Shown piece by piece: positions 8,310 through 17,036 of a stretch of DNA of 64,000 bases. The first letter of the stretch is position 1; every line of letters starts with the position of its first letter. Made by a program: the position numbers and the translations under genes. Origin of the DNA: Deinococcus sp. QL22. GTDB taxonomy: Bacteria; Deinococcota; Deinococci; Deinococcales; Deinococcaceae. The notes beneath the pieces are model-generated. The model had not been told where the DNA came from and did no database searches. It saw nothing but the letters and a program-made list of their open reading frames with translations. The DNA lies in assembly GCF_023370075.1 (NCBI RefSeq), contig NZ_CP097150.1:62001-126000 (forward strand). The letters run 5' to 3'.

Positions 8310-9674
8310 ATGATCACAGCAGACAAGAAAGTTCGGCAGCGTATGGGATTGGCTCTCGGAATGCTCGGCGTGTTGGCAATCGGTTCGTTGGGCGGCGCAC
8401 AAACGGCTGCCAGCTACGGCCTGAAGCCCGGCAAACCCTACGACGGCACCAAACTCAAGTTCCTGATCTGCTGCTTGGGGGCTGGGCAATTTGCGCAGCT
8501 GTCCAAAATGACCGGTGAGGGCAGCGAGTTTCAGAAGCTGACGGGCATTACAGCGCAGTGGGAAAATACGCCCTACGAAGGTCTTCAGCAAAAAATTCTG
8601 ATTGAGGCCACCACGGGCAGCACCTACGACGTCGTGGCCTGGGTCGACTCCTGGGGCGAAGCATTCAAGTCTCAGATGTTGCCCCTGAATGACCGGATCA
8701 AGGCCGACAAGATCAACATGAAAGACTATCCGAACTCGTACATCACGGCGTCGAGCGACTCGGCGGGCAATATTGTCGGCATGCCGTTCCGGGGTCACCC
8801 CTTAGTCTTGTTTTACCGCAAAGACGTCTTTGCAGAGCTGAAACTGCCTGTGCCCAAAACGTGGCAGGACGTCGTCAAAACCTCTCAAACCATCCAGCAA
8901 AAGAAGCCTGGCCTGACTGGTCTTTCGACCATGTACGGCGTCAATGCCGGACAAAATCTCTTTTCATGGACGAGCATGTTGTGGGGCAACGGCGGCGACA
9001 TTCTGGACAAGGGAAACCGGCCCGTCTTCAACAGTGCCAAGGGCGTGCAGGCCACGCAAACCTACATCAACATGCTCCGGAAAGACAAGATTACCAACCC
9101 TGCAGCAACCACGTTTGGCGAGCCGGAATCATCTACTGAACTCCTTCAGGGCCGCGCCGCGATGTGGGTCGGCTGGTGGTGGTACTGGGCACGCTTCTCC
9201 GATCCTAAATCCGTCTCCAAAGACGTGCTGAACAACGTGGGCTTTGCACCTGCGCCCGGTTGGGCTGGCGGCTCGACCCAAAACTACGCCCTGATCTGGC
9301 CCATCGGCATTTTCAAGAACTCCAAGAAAGCCGACGCAGGTTGGGAATTTATTAAGTACGTGACCAACACCACTATTCAGAAACGGGTCGCCTCTAACCG
9401 CAGTATTCCTGCTGAAGCCGACAACACCATCGTGACCTTTTCGGGCATGAACGACGCCAAAGTGAACGCAGCCAACGGCGGCATTCCCAAGGTCGGGGCA
9501 CAGGCGCTCCGTACCGCCCGCACGCTGCCGCAGGTCAAGACGTGGGCCGAAATTCAGAGCGTGCTGGAAGTCGGTATCAATCAGATGGCGACGGGCGCAC
9601 AAGTGAAAGTGACCCTCGACCGCATGGCGAAGGAAGTCGACGCCATTCAGAAACGGGCGGGGTATTACAAGTAA
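8310..9674 (+). CDS. Sugar-type ABC transporter substrate-binding protein
   Basis: A 454-residue extracytoplasmic binding protein of the CUT1/family-1 type. The N-terminus has basic residues (KKVRQR), a hydrophobic stretch (LALGMLGVLAIGSLGG) and an AQT cleavage area; the mature part shows TGSTYDVVAWVDSW, FRGHPLVLFYRKDVF and RAAMWVGWWWYW, aromatic features seen in sugar binders. ATG 8310 follows a CAGGAGG site. It starts the rightward operon. Two permeases follow but no ATPase gene, so a shared MsmX/UgpC-like ATPase elsewhere is probably used. The ligand is unknown; context suggests a polyol, sugar acid or derivative. Confidence 0.9.
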   Translation: MITADKKVRQRMGLALGMLGVLAIGSLGGAQTAASYGLKPGKPYDGTKLKFLICCLGAGQFAQLSKMTGEGSEFQKLTGITAQWENTPYEGLQQKILIEATTGSTYDVVAWVDSWGEAFKSQMLPLNDRIKADKINMKDYPNSYITASSDSAGNIVGMPFRGHPLVLFYRKDVFAELKLPVPKTWQDVVKTSQTIQQKKPGLTGLSTMYGVNAGQNLFSWTSMLWGNGGDILDKGNRPVFNSAKGVQATQTYINMLRKDKITNPAATTFGEPESSTELLQGRAAMWVGWWWYWARFSDPKSVSKDVLNNVGFAPAPGWAGGSTQNYALIWPIGIFKNSKKADAGWEFIKYVTNTTIQKRVASNRSIPAEADNTIVTFSGMNDAKVNAANGGIPKVGAQALRTARTLPQVKTWAEIQSVLEVGINQMATGAQVKVTLDRMAKEVDAIQKRAGYYK

Positions 9675-9696
9675 ACCCAGTTCGGTGAATTGATGA

Positions 9697-9722
9697 GGGG
9701 GCCGGACCTAGACTCGGCCCCC
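9697..9722 (+). terminator. Intercistronic hairpin after the binding-protein gene
   Basis: GGGGGCCG at 9697-9704 pairs perfectly with CGGCCCCC at 9715-9722 around a 10-base loop. No T-run follows, so it is more likely a 3'-end stabiliser or attenuator giving more binding protein than permease than a full terminator. Confidence 0.5.
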
Positions 9723-9792
9723 AAATTCATTCAGCCGCACAGAGCCGTCACGATTCGCCTACTCAACGTTGGGTTTTGCTGAGGTGAGCACT

Positions 9793-10749
9793 ATGGATAT
9801 TCCTCAAACGTCCGCAGACGGTTCGACCAACAAGCCGGGAAGTGCCCCTGTGCTGCTCATCAACAAACCTTGGAAGCCTCAGAGCGCCTCGCTCCGTTGG
9901 GTCATGTTGGCTCCGGCCTTGGTGGTCATCGGCGCGACCATCATCTATCCGCTGGCCGCGTCTTTCGTGACGTCGTTCCGCGACTGGCGACTGATCAACT
10001 CGCCGACGCCCGGCCCTTTCGTGGGGTTCGACAACTACACACGGGCTCTCACAGACGCCAATTTCCTCAATAGTTTGCAGGTCAGCGCCGTGTACATTTT
10101 TATCTCAGTTGTTCTGACACTCATTATCGGTTTGGGCATCGCGATGCTGCTCTCCAAGCCCACCAAACTCAACACTTTTGCACGGACGCTACTCATCTTT
10201 CCCTTTGCGGTCGCGCCTGTTCTGAAAGGATACAGTTGGAAATTCATGCTCAACCCGGAATACGGCATATACGCCAAGATGATCGGTGACGTTTTTGATC
10301 CTCTTAAAGGATATGTGTGGCTGGGACACGAATTTAGTGCGCTGATCGCCATCGCTATGTCGGAGGTTTGGGGCTGGGCACCATTGTTTGCGCTGATGTT
10401 TATCGGGGCACTGGGTTCGATTTCCACCGAGATCAACGAGGCCGCCAAAGTTGATGGAGCCACCAACTTCCAGATTTTTCGCAGAATTACCCTGCCACTG
10501 CTGGCTCCGGTGATCTATATCGTGGCCCTGCTGAAGATCATTTCGGCGTTCAAGATGTTCGACCAAGTGGCCGTTATGACCGGCGGCGGCCCCGGCGACT
10601 CAACCCAAACCCTGTATTTTCATGTCTTCCAAACGGCTTTTCGCAATCTGGACATGGGGTACGCATCGGCCCTGTCTTACATTTTGGTCGTTTTGATGGG
10701 CATTATCGCCACGTTTTACGTCCGCACACTGATGTCCAAGGGGGACTGA
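9793..10749 (+). CDS. ABC transporter permease (CUT1, MalF-like)
   Basis: A 318-residue inner-membrane permease with about six hydrophobic segments. The cytoplasmic EAA loop that docks the ATPase reads EINEAAKVDGATNFQIFRRI (about residues 215-234). ATG 9793 was chosen; an earlier in-frame start at 9769 lacks support. Its stop directly abuts the ATG of the second permease. It forms the import channel with the next gene for the substrate of the 8310-9674 binding protein. Confidence 0.92.
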   Translation: MDIPQTSADGSTNKPGSAPVLLINKPWKPQSASLRWVMLAPALVVIGATIIYPLAASFVTSFRDWRLINSPTPGPFVGFDNYTRALTDANFLNSLQVSAVYIFISVVLTLIIGLGIAMLLSKPTKLNTFARTLLIFPFAVAPVLKGYSWKFMLNPEYGIYAKMIGDVFDPLKGYVWLGHEFSALIAIAMSEVWGWAPLFALMFIGALGSISTEINEAAKVDGATNFQIFRRITLPLLAPVIYIVALLKIISAFKMFDQVAVMTGGGPGDSTQTLYFHVFQTAFRNLDMGYASALSYILVVLMGIIATFYVRTLMSKGD

Positions 10750-11646
10750 ATGCAAAGTTCTTTGAAACCCAGCTCAGGCAAACCTGGCGTCTTGAAACCC
10801 AGCTCAGGCGCACGTGGCCCCAGCCCGCTGGCCCGCAAACGGTTTGGTCAGGGAGTCGATATTTTCGCGACCCTGATGGTGATTTTCTTTGTCATGTTTC
10901 CGCTGGTCTGGATGATTTTGGCGGCCTTCAAAACCGAAATCGATGTGTACTCGACTCGGCTGTTCTTTCAGCCGACCCTCGATAATTTCCGCGCCGTTTT
11001 CGCCCACCCCACGATGCTCGGCTCGCACACTTGGATCAGCGTGATGGTGTCGTTCCTAACGGTGGCTATTACGATTCCTCTGGGGGCTGCCGCGTCTTAC
11101 GTGCTGTCCAGACACCGTTTCAAGGGCCGCAACACGCTCTTTTTGCTGATTTTAATTACGCAGTTCGTTCCAGCAGTCGTGGTTGCCATTCCTTTTTTCA
11201 ACCTGTTCCGCACGCTCGGCCTCATCGATACGCCGATTGCGCTGGTCATCGTGTACCTGTCGTTTACCTTGCCCTACGCCATTTGGATGCTGCGCGGTTT
11301 TTTTGATTCTCTGCCTGTCGAAGTCGAGGAGGCGGCGTTTATCGACGGCTGTAACGAGTTGCAAACCCTGCGCTACGTCACTCTCCCGCTGGTCATGCCG
11401 GGCCTGATCGTGGCGGGCGTGTTCGCCTTTATTTCTGCTTGGAATGAATACTTTTTTGCCCTGATCCTGACCAAATCCGATTCGCTGACACTCCCGATTG
11501 CCATTCAAACCATTTCTGGGCCGCGTGGCCCGATGTGGGAGCAGGTCTCGGCAGCCGGGATCATCGTGATGGTGCCGATTATGGTGATGTCGCTGTTTAT
11601 CCGCAAATACTTTGTAGAAGGCATCACGGTGGGGGCCGTCAAGTGA
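10750..11646 (+). CDS. ABC transporter permease (CUT1, MalG-like)
   Basis: A 298-residue permease. After a basic N-terminus (about 38 residues) come about six membrane segments and the EAA loop VEVEEAAFIDGCNELQTLRY. The C-terminus FIRKYFVEGITVGAVK is the family's usual ending. A short repeated phrase in the N-terminus (LKPSSG twice, matching a nucleotide repeat at 10763-10808) looks like a small local duplication. Partner of the preceding permease. Confidence 0.92.
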   Translation: MQSSLKPSSGKPGVLKPSSGARGPSPLARKRFGQGVDIFATLMVIFFVMFPLVWMILAAFKTEIDVYSTRLFFQPTLDNFRAVFAHPTMLGSHTWISVMVSFLTVAITIPLGAAASYVLSRHRFKGRNTLFLLILITQFVPAVVVAIPFFNLFRTLGLIDTPIALVIVYLSFTLPYAIWMLRGFFDSLPVEVEEAAFIDGCNELQTLRYVTLPLVMPGLIVAGVFAFISAWNEYFFALILTKSDSLTLPIAIQTISGPRGPMWEQVSAAGIIVMVPIMVMSLFIRKYFVEGITVGAVK

Positions 11647-11712
11647 GACGGATTCCGGGCAAGGCACGGACAGGCGGTGGCTTTCCAGGTGTGCGGTCAG
11701 CACACGGAATCC
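11647..11712. repeat. Intergenic inverted repeat (GGATTCCG / CGGAATCC arms)
   Basis: GACGGATTCCG lies right after the permease stop and CGGAATCC at 11705-11712; eight bases of each arm pair across a 47-base gap. A related element with the same GACGGATTCCG arm sits in the equivalent place of the arabinose locus (44974-45032). Confidence 0.4.
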
Positions 11713-11815
11713 AGATGAGGCTGTGCGTGTGACCCGAAAAGCTCAGTCTATTCGCACAGGCCAGCAACCCGCTTCAGATCAACGCAAGGCGCATCTGCCA
11801 CGCAAAAGGAAGGTT

Positions 11816-12907
11816 ATGGAAGACACCGCTCCCCTCGTTTCTGCCCCTGCCCTGCCCGTGTTCGATTTTGCTGACCGCCCCGACTATTCCGAATTTGTGC
11901 GGGCAGCGAACACAGGCAGGCGGCAACCCCTGGCGGGCTTTGACCCCGACTACACCGATATCGTGGATTATATCGTGCGCTGCACCCATAAAATCTGGGA
12001 AGAAAAAGCAGTTGGCCTGATCTATTCCCACTACGCCCACAATATTTTGGTGCACTATTCCAGCGGCATCATGTACGGGCGGGAAGCGATGGTGAACAAC
12101 ACCCTCCAGCGCATCGCCCTGTACGCCGAACGCCGCGCTTACGCCGACGACGTGATTTGGAGCGGCAACGAGAATGACGGGTTTTACAGCTCGCACCGGG
12201 TATCCAGCACGGGCGTTCATACCGGCTACAGCGAGTACGGCCCGCCCAGTGGACGCCGGATTCACCGTTGGGGCATCGCCGATTGCTTTATCAGAGAAAA
12301 CCGGATTGTCGAGGAATGGCTGGCCTCCGACACCCTGACCGAGATTCGGCAGATGGGCTTTGACCCGGTGGCATTGGCAAAACGGGCGGTCTTGCCGAAC
12401 CAACCACACACACATGGCGAGTTAGACCGCTTGCCCACCGGCCAGCAATACCCGACGTTTCTGGATGTCCCGAGTGCCAATGACGACCCACAAGCCTTTG
12501 TCGCTGCCGTGCTGCACAACATGTGGAACGCCCGCCTGATCAATATGGTGCGCGAGTATTACGCCCCGAACCATGTGGCCTTCGTTCCTGATTCGCGCAA
12601 GCTCTACGGGCATGGCGACTACGAAAACTTTGTGATCACACTGCTGGCTTGCTTTCCTGATCTGGCCATGCATATTGATCATCAATGCGTGCTGGGCGAC
12701 AAGCGGCGCGGATTCCGGGTGGCGACGCGCTGCACGTTTCAGGGCACGCACGAGGGCTACGGCCCCTACGGCGCACCCACTGGGCGGCGCATCTTCCTGA
12801 TCGTGATCAGCCACCACGTCATCCGCAACGGCCAGATCGCTCAGGAATGGACGATTTTCGATGAATTCGCGCTGCTGAAGCAACTTCACGCCCAAGTGGC
12901 AGGCTGA
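11816..12907 (+). CDS. Two-domain SnoaL/NTF2-like protein 1
   Basis: A 363-residue soluble protein formed of two related SnoaL-like alpha+beta-cone domains. Domain 1 (about 35-190) carries IVDYIVRCTHKIWEEKAVGL, YADDVIWSGNE and an end GIADCFIRENRIVEEW. Domain 2 (about 215-363) carries NMWNARLINMVREYYAPNHV, CTFQGTHEGYGPYGAPTGRR and ISHHVIRNGQIAQEWTIFDE. A linker PHTHGELDRLPTG joins them. ATG 11816 follows an AAGGAAGG site. SnoaL-fold proteins include cyclases, isomerases and hydrolases, but no activity can be read here. It is the first of four tandem paralogues ahead of a HisD-like gene. Confidence 0.85.
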   Translation: MEDTAPLVSAPALPVFDFADRPDYSEFVRAANTGRRQPLAGFDPDYTDIVDYIVRCTHKIWEEKAVGLIYSHYAHNILVHYSSGIMYGREAMVNNTLQRIALYAERRAYADDVIWSGNENDGFYSSHRVSSTGVHTGYSEYGPPSGRRIHRWGIADCFIRENRIVEEWLASDTLTEIRQMGFDPVALAKRAVLPNQPHTHGELDRLPTGQQYPTFLDVPSANDDPQAFVAAVLHNMWNARLINMVREYYAPNHVAFVPDSRKLYGHGDYENFVITLLACFPDLAMHIDHQCVLGDKRRGFRVATRCTFQGTHEGYGPYGAPTGRRIFLIVISHHVIRNGQIAQEWTIFDEFALLKQLHAQVAG

Positions 12908-13450
12908 GTGGTGAGTCAGATCGCCCGCACCTTCGACGTTGCAGACCGTCCCGATTATTCCAACTTCGCGCTGGCCGCTGGCACGGGCCGCCGCCAACCG
13001 ATGCACGGCTTCGACGCCGATTACGTGGACATCGTGGATTACATCGTGCGCTGCACCCACAAGATCTGGGAAGAAAAAGCCATCGGGCTGATCGATACGC
13101 ACTACGCGCACAATATTTTAGTTCACACCGGAAATGGCGGCACCATGTACGGGCAGGAAGCGGTGGTGGCGCACACCCTCCAGCGCATTTCTGGCTTGGC
13201 TGACCGCCGCCTGTACGCCGACGACCTGATCTGGAGCGGCAATGAAACGGACAGTTTTTACACTTCGCACCGCCTGTATACGGTGGGCCGCCACACCAGA
13301 CACACCGCACTCGGGCCGCCCACCGGACGCCGTTTTCTGCTGATCGGCATGAGCCACCACACCATTCAGGGTGGCCAGATCGTCAAGGAATGGACGGTTT
13401 TCGATGAATCTGAACTCCTCAAACAGTTGTACGGCCAAGTGGAGGCTTAA
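12908..13450 (+). CDS. Single-domain SnoaL/NTF2-like protein 2 (hybrid domain)
   Basis: A 180-residue paralogue with only one domain. Its first two thirds match domain 1 of the neighbours (FDADYVDIVDYIVRCTHKIW, YADDLIWSGNE), while its end (SHHTIQGGQIVKEWTVFDES, LLKQLYGQ) matches domain 2. It therefore looks like an in-frame fusion across the two-domain gene, or an ancestral single unit. GTG 12908 (or GTG 12911) starts directly after the previous stop, so translation is coupled. Function unknown. Confidence 0.8.
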   Translation: MVSQIARTFDVADRPDYSNFALAAGTGRRQPMHGFDADYVDIVDYIVRCTHKIWEEKAIGLIDTHYAHNILVHTGNGGTMYGQEAVVAHTLQRISGLADRRLYADDLIWSGNETDSFYTSHRLYTVGRHTRHTALGPPTGRRFLLIGMSHHTIQGGQIVKEWTVFDESELLKQLYGQVEA

Positions 13451-13453
13451 TCC

Positions 13454-14542
13454 GTGTCAAAAGAACTTCCCCTTCCCGTCTTCGATTTTGCTGATCGGCC
13501 CGATTACGCCGACTTTGTGGACGCTGCCAACACGGGTCGTAGGCAGCCGATGCAGGGCTTTGATGCCGACTACGTGGACATCGTGGATTATATCGTGCGC
13601 TGCACCCACAAAATTTGGGAAGAAAAAGCAGTGGGCCTGATCTATACCCACTACGCCCACAACGCGCTGGTGCATCTGCCCAGTGGCGGCATCATCTACG
13701 GGCGCGAAACGGTGGTCAGAAATACCCTGCAGAATCAGGCAATCTGGGGCGATCTGCGGGCCTACGCCGACGACGTGATCTGGAGCGGGAACGAGGACAA
13801 GGGGTATTACAGCTCTCACCGCCACGTGAACACCGCCACCCACACGGGCTACACCGAATATGGCCCGCCCACAGGCCGCAAAATTTCCTACTGGGGCATT
13901 GCCGATTGCCTGATCCGCCGCAACCTGATCGTGGAAGAATGGCTGACCCACGACGGCGTGACGATTATCAAGCAGATGGGGTACGACCCGCTGACCCTGG
14001 CAAAGCAGACCATTTTGCCCGCCAAGCCACACACGCACGGGGAGCTGGATCGGCTGCCGACGGGTCAGAATTATCCAACGTTTTTGACCGTGCCAGACGC
14101 CAACGAAGACCCACAAGCCTTCATTGCCGCCATCTTGCAGAACATGTGGAATGCCCGCCTGATCAACATGGTGCGCGAACACTACGCCCCCAACCATGTC
14201 GCCTTCGTCCCCGACTCGCGCAAGCTCTACGGACACGGGGATTACGAGAATTTCGTCATTACCCTGATGGCCTGTTTCCCTGATCTGGTAGTGAATATCG
14301 ACCACCAGTGCGTGCTGGGCGACGAGCGGCGCGGCTTCCGGGTGGCGACCCGCTGCACGTTTCAGGGCACGCACCAGGGCTACGGGCCTTACGGCGCACC
14401 CACTGGGCGGCGCATTTCGATGATCGTGATCAGCCATCACACCGTTCGGGGCGGCAAAATCGTGCAGGAGTGGACGGTGTTCAACGAATTTGAACTGCTG
14501 AAGCAACTGTATGGGCAGATCGGTGAAGGCCATGCCCTCTGA
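13454..14542 (+). CDS. Two-domain SnoaL/NTF2-like protein 3
   Basis: A 362-residue close paralogue of protein 1. The linker PHTHGELDRLPTGQ and domain 2 motifs (NMWNARLINMVREHYAPNHV, DSRKLYGHGDYENFVITL, HQCVLGDERRGFRVATRC) are nearly identical, implying a fairly recent duplication or gene conversion. GTG start 4 bases after the previous stop, with GGAGG at 13441-13445. Same operon; probably a subunit or isoenzyme of the same unknown reaction. Confidence 0.85.
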   Translation: MSKELPLPVFDFADRPDYADFVDAANTGRRQPMQGFDADYVDIVDYIVRCTHKIWEEKAVGLIYTHYAHNALVHLPSGGIIYGRETVVRNTLQNQAIWGDLRAYADDVIWSGNEDKGYYSSHRHVNTATHTGYTEYGPPTGRKISYWGIADCLIRRNLIVEEWLTHDGVTIIKQMGYDPLTLAKQTILPAKPHTHGELDRLPTGQNYPTFLTVPDANEDPQAFIAAILQNMWNARLINMVREHYAPNHVAFVPDSRKLYGHGDYENFVITLMACFPDLVVNIDHQCVLGDERRGFRVATRCTFQGTHQGYGPYGAPTGRRISMIVISHHTVRGGKIVQEWTVFNEFELLKQLYGQIGEGHAL

Positions 14543-15614
14543 ACCATCCGCTGACTTGGATGCACTGGGCCTGAATCGGCGCGACATCAGTGAATTGCTT
14601 GAACCGGCGAACGTGGGCCGTCAGCAGATGCAGGGCTTTGACGCCGATTACGCCAACATCGTGCAGTACATCATTAGCTGCACACACAAAATTTGGGAAG
14701 ACAAGGCCATTGGGCTGATTTACACGCATTACGCGCACAACGCCTCTGTTCACCTGACCGACGCCGAGCTGTACGGACGCGATCAGATGGTGACAGGAAC
14801 CCTGCGGACGCTGGCGGCTTACCCCGATCTGCGCCTGTACGGCGACGAAGTGATCTGGAGCGGCAACGATGTGGAGGGCTTTCACACGTCCCACCGGGTC
14901 ACGTGGAGCGGCCACAATACGGGCCACAGCGTCTACGGCCCACCCACCGGAGCGCGGATTCAGCGGCGCGAAATTGCCCACTGTATCGTCATCAACAACC
15001 GCATCGTCGAAGAATGGAGCGTGCAGGACGAGACCGCCCTGATCCGGCAACTGGGGCTGGATGAGGTGGCACTGGCGAAAACGCTGGCGCAGGCCGAGGC
15101 CGACAGCGGCGTACCCGCCTACGCCGCTGGCCTGGGCGAAGTGCCGCGCCGTACTGGGCAGATGCACCCGCCGATCTCGCTGGACGGTGACCTCGCCAAC
15201 CCCGCCGAGTTGCCGGGCCTGCTGTACGCCCTGGTCTGGAATGCCCGCATGCTCAATTTCCTGAGCGAGTATTACGCGCCGGACGCAGTGATCTGGGTGC
15301 CGGGCAACCGCCGCCTGGAAGGTTCCGGCGACCTAACCGCCTACATCCTGCAACTGCTGGCCGCCTTCTCAGATGGGGCCATGCAGCTTGAACACGTGAA
15401 CTGGATCGGCAGCGAAGCCGAGGGCTACAGGGTCGCGGCCCGCTGGACATTTCAGGGCACGCACGACGGGCCGGGCGGTTACGGCGTCCCCACGGGCAAG
15501 CGCGTGCGTGTTCTGGGCATCAGCCACTTCGAGTTGCAGGGCGGCAAGATCGTCCGCGAATACATGGTCTGGAACGAATTTGCCTTGCTGAAGCAGTTGC
15601 ATTGGCCAGGCTAA
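14532..15614 (+). CDS. Two-domain SnoaL/NTF2-like protein 4 (most diverged)
   Basis: A 360-residue paralogue with both domains: QYIISCTHKIWEDKAIGLIY and GDEVIWSGNDVEGFHTSHRV in the first, ALVWNARMLNFLSEYYAPDA and FQGTHDGPGGYGVPTGKRVR in the second. It differs from proteins 1 and 3 in the linker (no PHTHGELDRL) and more widely, so it is the oldest copy or under different constraint. ATG 14532 was chosen (an ATG at 14511 also exists); it overlaps the previous stop by 11 bases. It is followed by the HisD-like gene after 74 bases. Confidence 0.83.
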   Translation: MPSEPSADLDALGLNRRDISELLEPANVGRQQMQGFDADYANIVQYIISCTHKIWEDKAIGLIYTHYAHNASVHLTDAELYGRDQMVTGTLRTLAAYPDLRLYGDEVIWSGNDVEGFHTSHRVTWSGHNTGHSVYGPPTGARIQRREIAHCIVINNRIVEEWSVQDETALIRQLGLDEVALAKTLAQAEADSGVPAYAAGLGEVPRRTGQMHPPISLDGDLANPAELPGLLYALVWNARMLNFLSEYYAPDAVIWVPGNRRLEGSGDLTAYILQLLAAFSDGAMQLEHVNWIGSEAEGYRVAARWTFQGTHDGPGGYGVPTGKRVRVLGISHFELQGGKIVREYMVWNEFALLKQLHWPG

Positions 15615-15688
15615 ACGGCCATCTCTGTCCTTCCTTAGACCCTTCGACCTTAGACCCTTATACCGCCCCCGACCTACCCGGAGTTCAC

Positions 15689-16957
15689 ATGGAATATTTC
15701 AAAAAAGCCCCACCGCAAGCCGCCGCCGTCAACCAAGAAATCCGCGACACCGTGTCCCAGATCATTTCGGATGTAGAAAAAGAAGGTGTGGACGCCGTTC
15801 GCCGCTACAGCGAGAAGTTTGACGGCTTTGCGCCCGCCGACTTCCGCCTGTCGGAAGCTGACATTCAGGGCCAACTGAGCGGCATCGACGAGGACGTGGC
15901 CCGAGCCATTGACTTCAGCATCGCGCAGGTCAAGCACTTTGCCGAATTGCAGCGCCGCACCCTCACCGATTTTGAGGAGGAAACGCTGCCCGGCGTGACC
16001 ATTGGGCAAAAGCAGATTCCGGTGAACGCGGTGGGATCGTATATTCCCGGCGGGCGGTATCCGATTCTGGCGTCAGCGGTGATGACCATCGGCGTGCCGA
16101 AAGTGGCGGGCGTGCAGCGGATCGTGGCCTGTGCGCCGATTCAGCGCGGCACGAGCAAGGTCAATGCGCTGCAACTCTACGGCATGGTCAAGAGTGGAGC
16201 CGACGAAATTTACGCGATTGGCGGGGCGCAGGCGATGGCGGCCATGGCTTTTGGGCTGGACGGTGCGCCGCCGCTGGAGGCTGTGGACATGATCGTGGGC
16301 GCGGGCAACGCGTATGTGGCCGAGGCCAAGCGCCAACTGTTCGGCGTGGTGGGCATCGACCTGTTGGCTGGCCCCACCGAAATCTGTATTTTGGCCGATG
16401 AAACTGCCGACCCCGAGAAAGTGGCCGCCGATCTACTGGCGCAGGCCGAACACGGCACCAACTCGCAGTCGGTACTGGTTACGTCGTCGCGGGACATGGC
16501 CGAGGCCGTGACCCAAGAGATTGAGCGGCAACTGGCGACGTTGCCCACCGCGGACGCTGCCGGACAGTCATGGCGCGACTACGGCGAGATTATCCTTGTC
16601 GCAGACGACGCCGAGATGTTGAAGGTGTCCGATCAGGTGGCCTCCGAACATCTGGAAGTCATGACCCGCGACCCCGACTGGTATTTGCAGCGGTTGACCA
16701 ACTACGGCTCGCTGTTCTTGGGTCAGAACGCCACCGTCGCGTATGGCGACAAAGGCATCGGCACCAACCATGTGCTGCCCACCAGCCGCGCCGCACGCTA
16801 CACCGGGGGCCTCTGGGTGGGCAAATTCATCAAGACCGTCACGTGGCAGCGTGTCAGCGACGCCGCCAACCACACCGTCGCCCCGCCCTTTATTCGCATG
16901 GCTGACACCGAAGGCATGATCGGTCACGCCGATTCCATGCGCCTGCGAATCCAGTAA
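15689..16957 (+). CDS. Histidinol dehydrogenase-like oxidoreductase (catabolic paralogue 2)
   Basis: A 422-residue HisD-superfamily dehydrogenase. Motifs: [52 protein letters not shown] (zinc Gln/His), SEHLEVMT (catalytic Glu-His), YGDKGIGTNHVLPT (zinc Asp) and IGHADSMRLR (zinc His). ATG 15689 has a nearby CCGGAG site; the longer frame from 15602 would overlap the SnoaL gene and adds an unconserved leader. It clearly shares a family with the protein at 4083-5390 but is well diverged from it, so the two may oxidise different intermediates. Not expected to act in histidine synthesis. Confidence 0.88.
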   Translation: MEYFKKAPPQAAAVNQEIRDTVSQIISDVEKEGVDAVRRYSEKFDGFAPADFRLSEADIQGQLSGIDEDVARAIDFSIAQVKHFAELQRRTLTDFEEETLPGVTIGQKQIPVNAVGSYIPGGRYPILASAVMTIGVPKVAGVQRIVACAPIQRGTSKVNALQLYGMVKSGADEIYAIGGAQAMAAMAFGLDGAPPLEAVDMIVGAGNAYVAEAKRQLFGVVGIDLLAGPTEICILADETADPEKVAADLLAQAEHGTNSQSVLVTSSRDMAEAVTQEIERQLATLPTADAAGQSWRDYGEIILVADDAEMLKVSDQVASEHLEVMTRDPDWYLQRLTNYGSLFLGQNATVAYGDKGIGTNHVLPTSRAARYTGGLWVGKFIKTVTWQRVSDAANHTVAPPFIRMADTEGMIGHADSMRLRIQ

Positions 16958-16970
16958 GGTAACCCGCCCT

Positions 16971-17003
16971 GGGGCCAGCAAGGACACGCGACTTGCTGGC
17001 CCC
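16971..17003 (+). terminator. Strong hairpin between HisD-like and nitrilase genes
   Basis: GGGGCCAGCAAG (16971-16982) pairs perfectly over 12 bases with CTTGCTGGCCCC (16992-17003) around a 9-base loop. There is no long T-run, so it may act as a terminator with partial read-through or a processing and stability element before the nitrilase gene. Confidence 0.55.
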
Positions 17004-17036
17004 GTCGTCTCAAGCTCAACTATTTACGGAGAGCCT

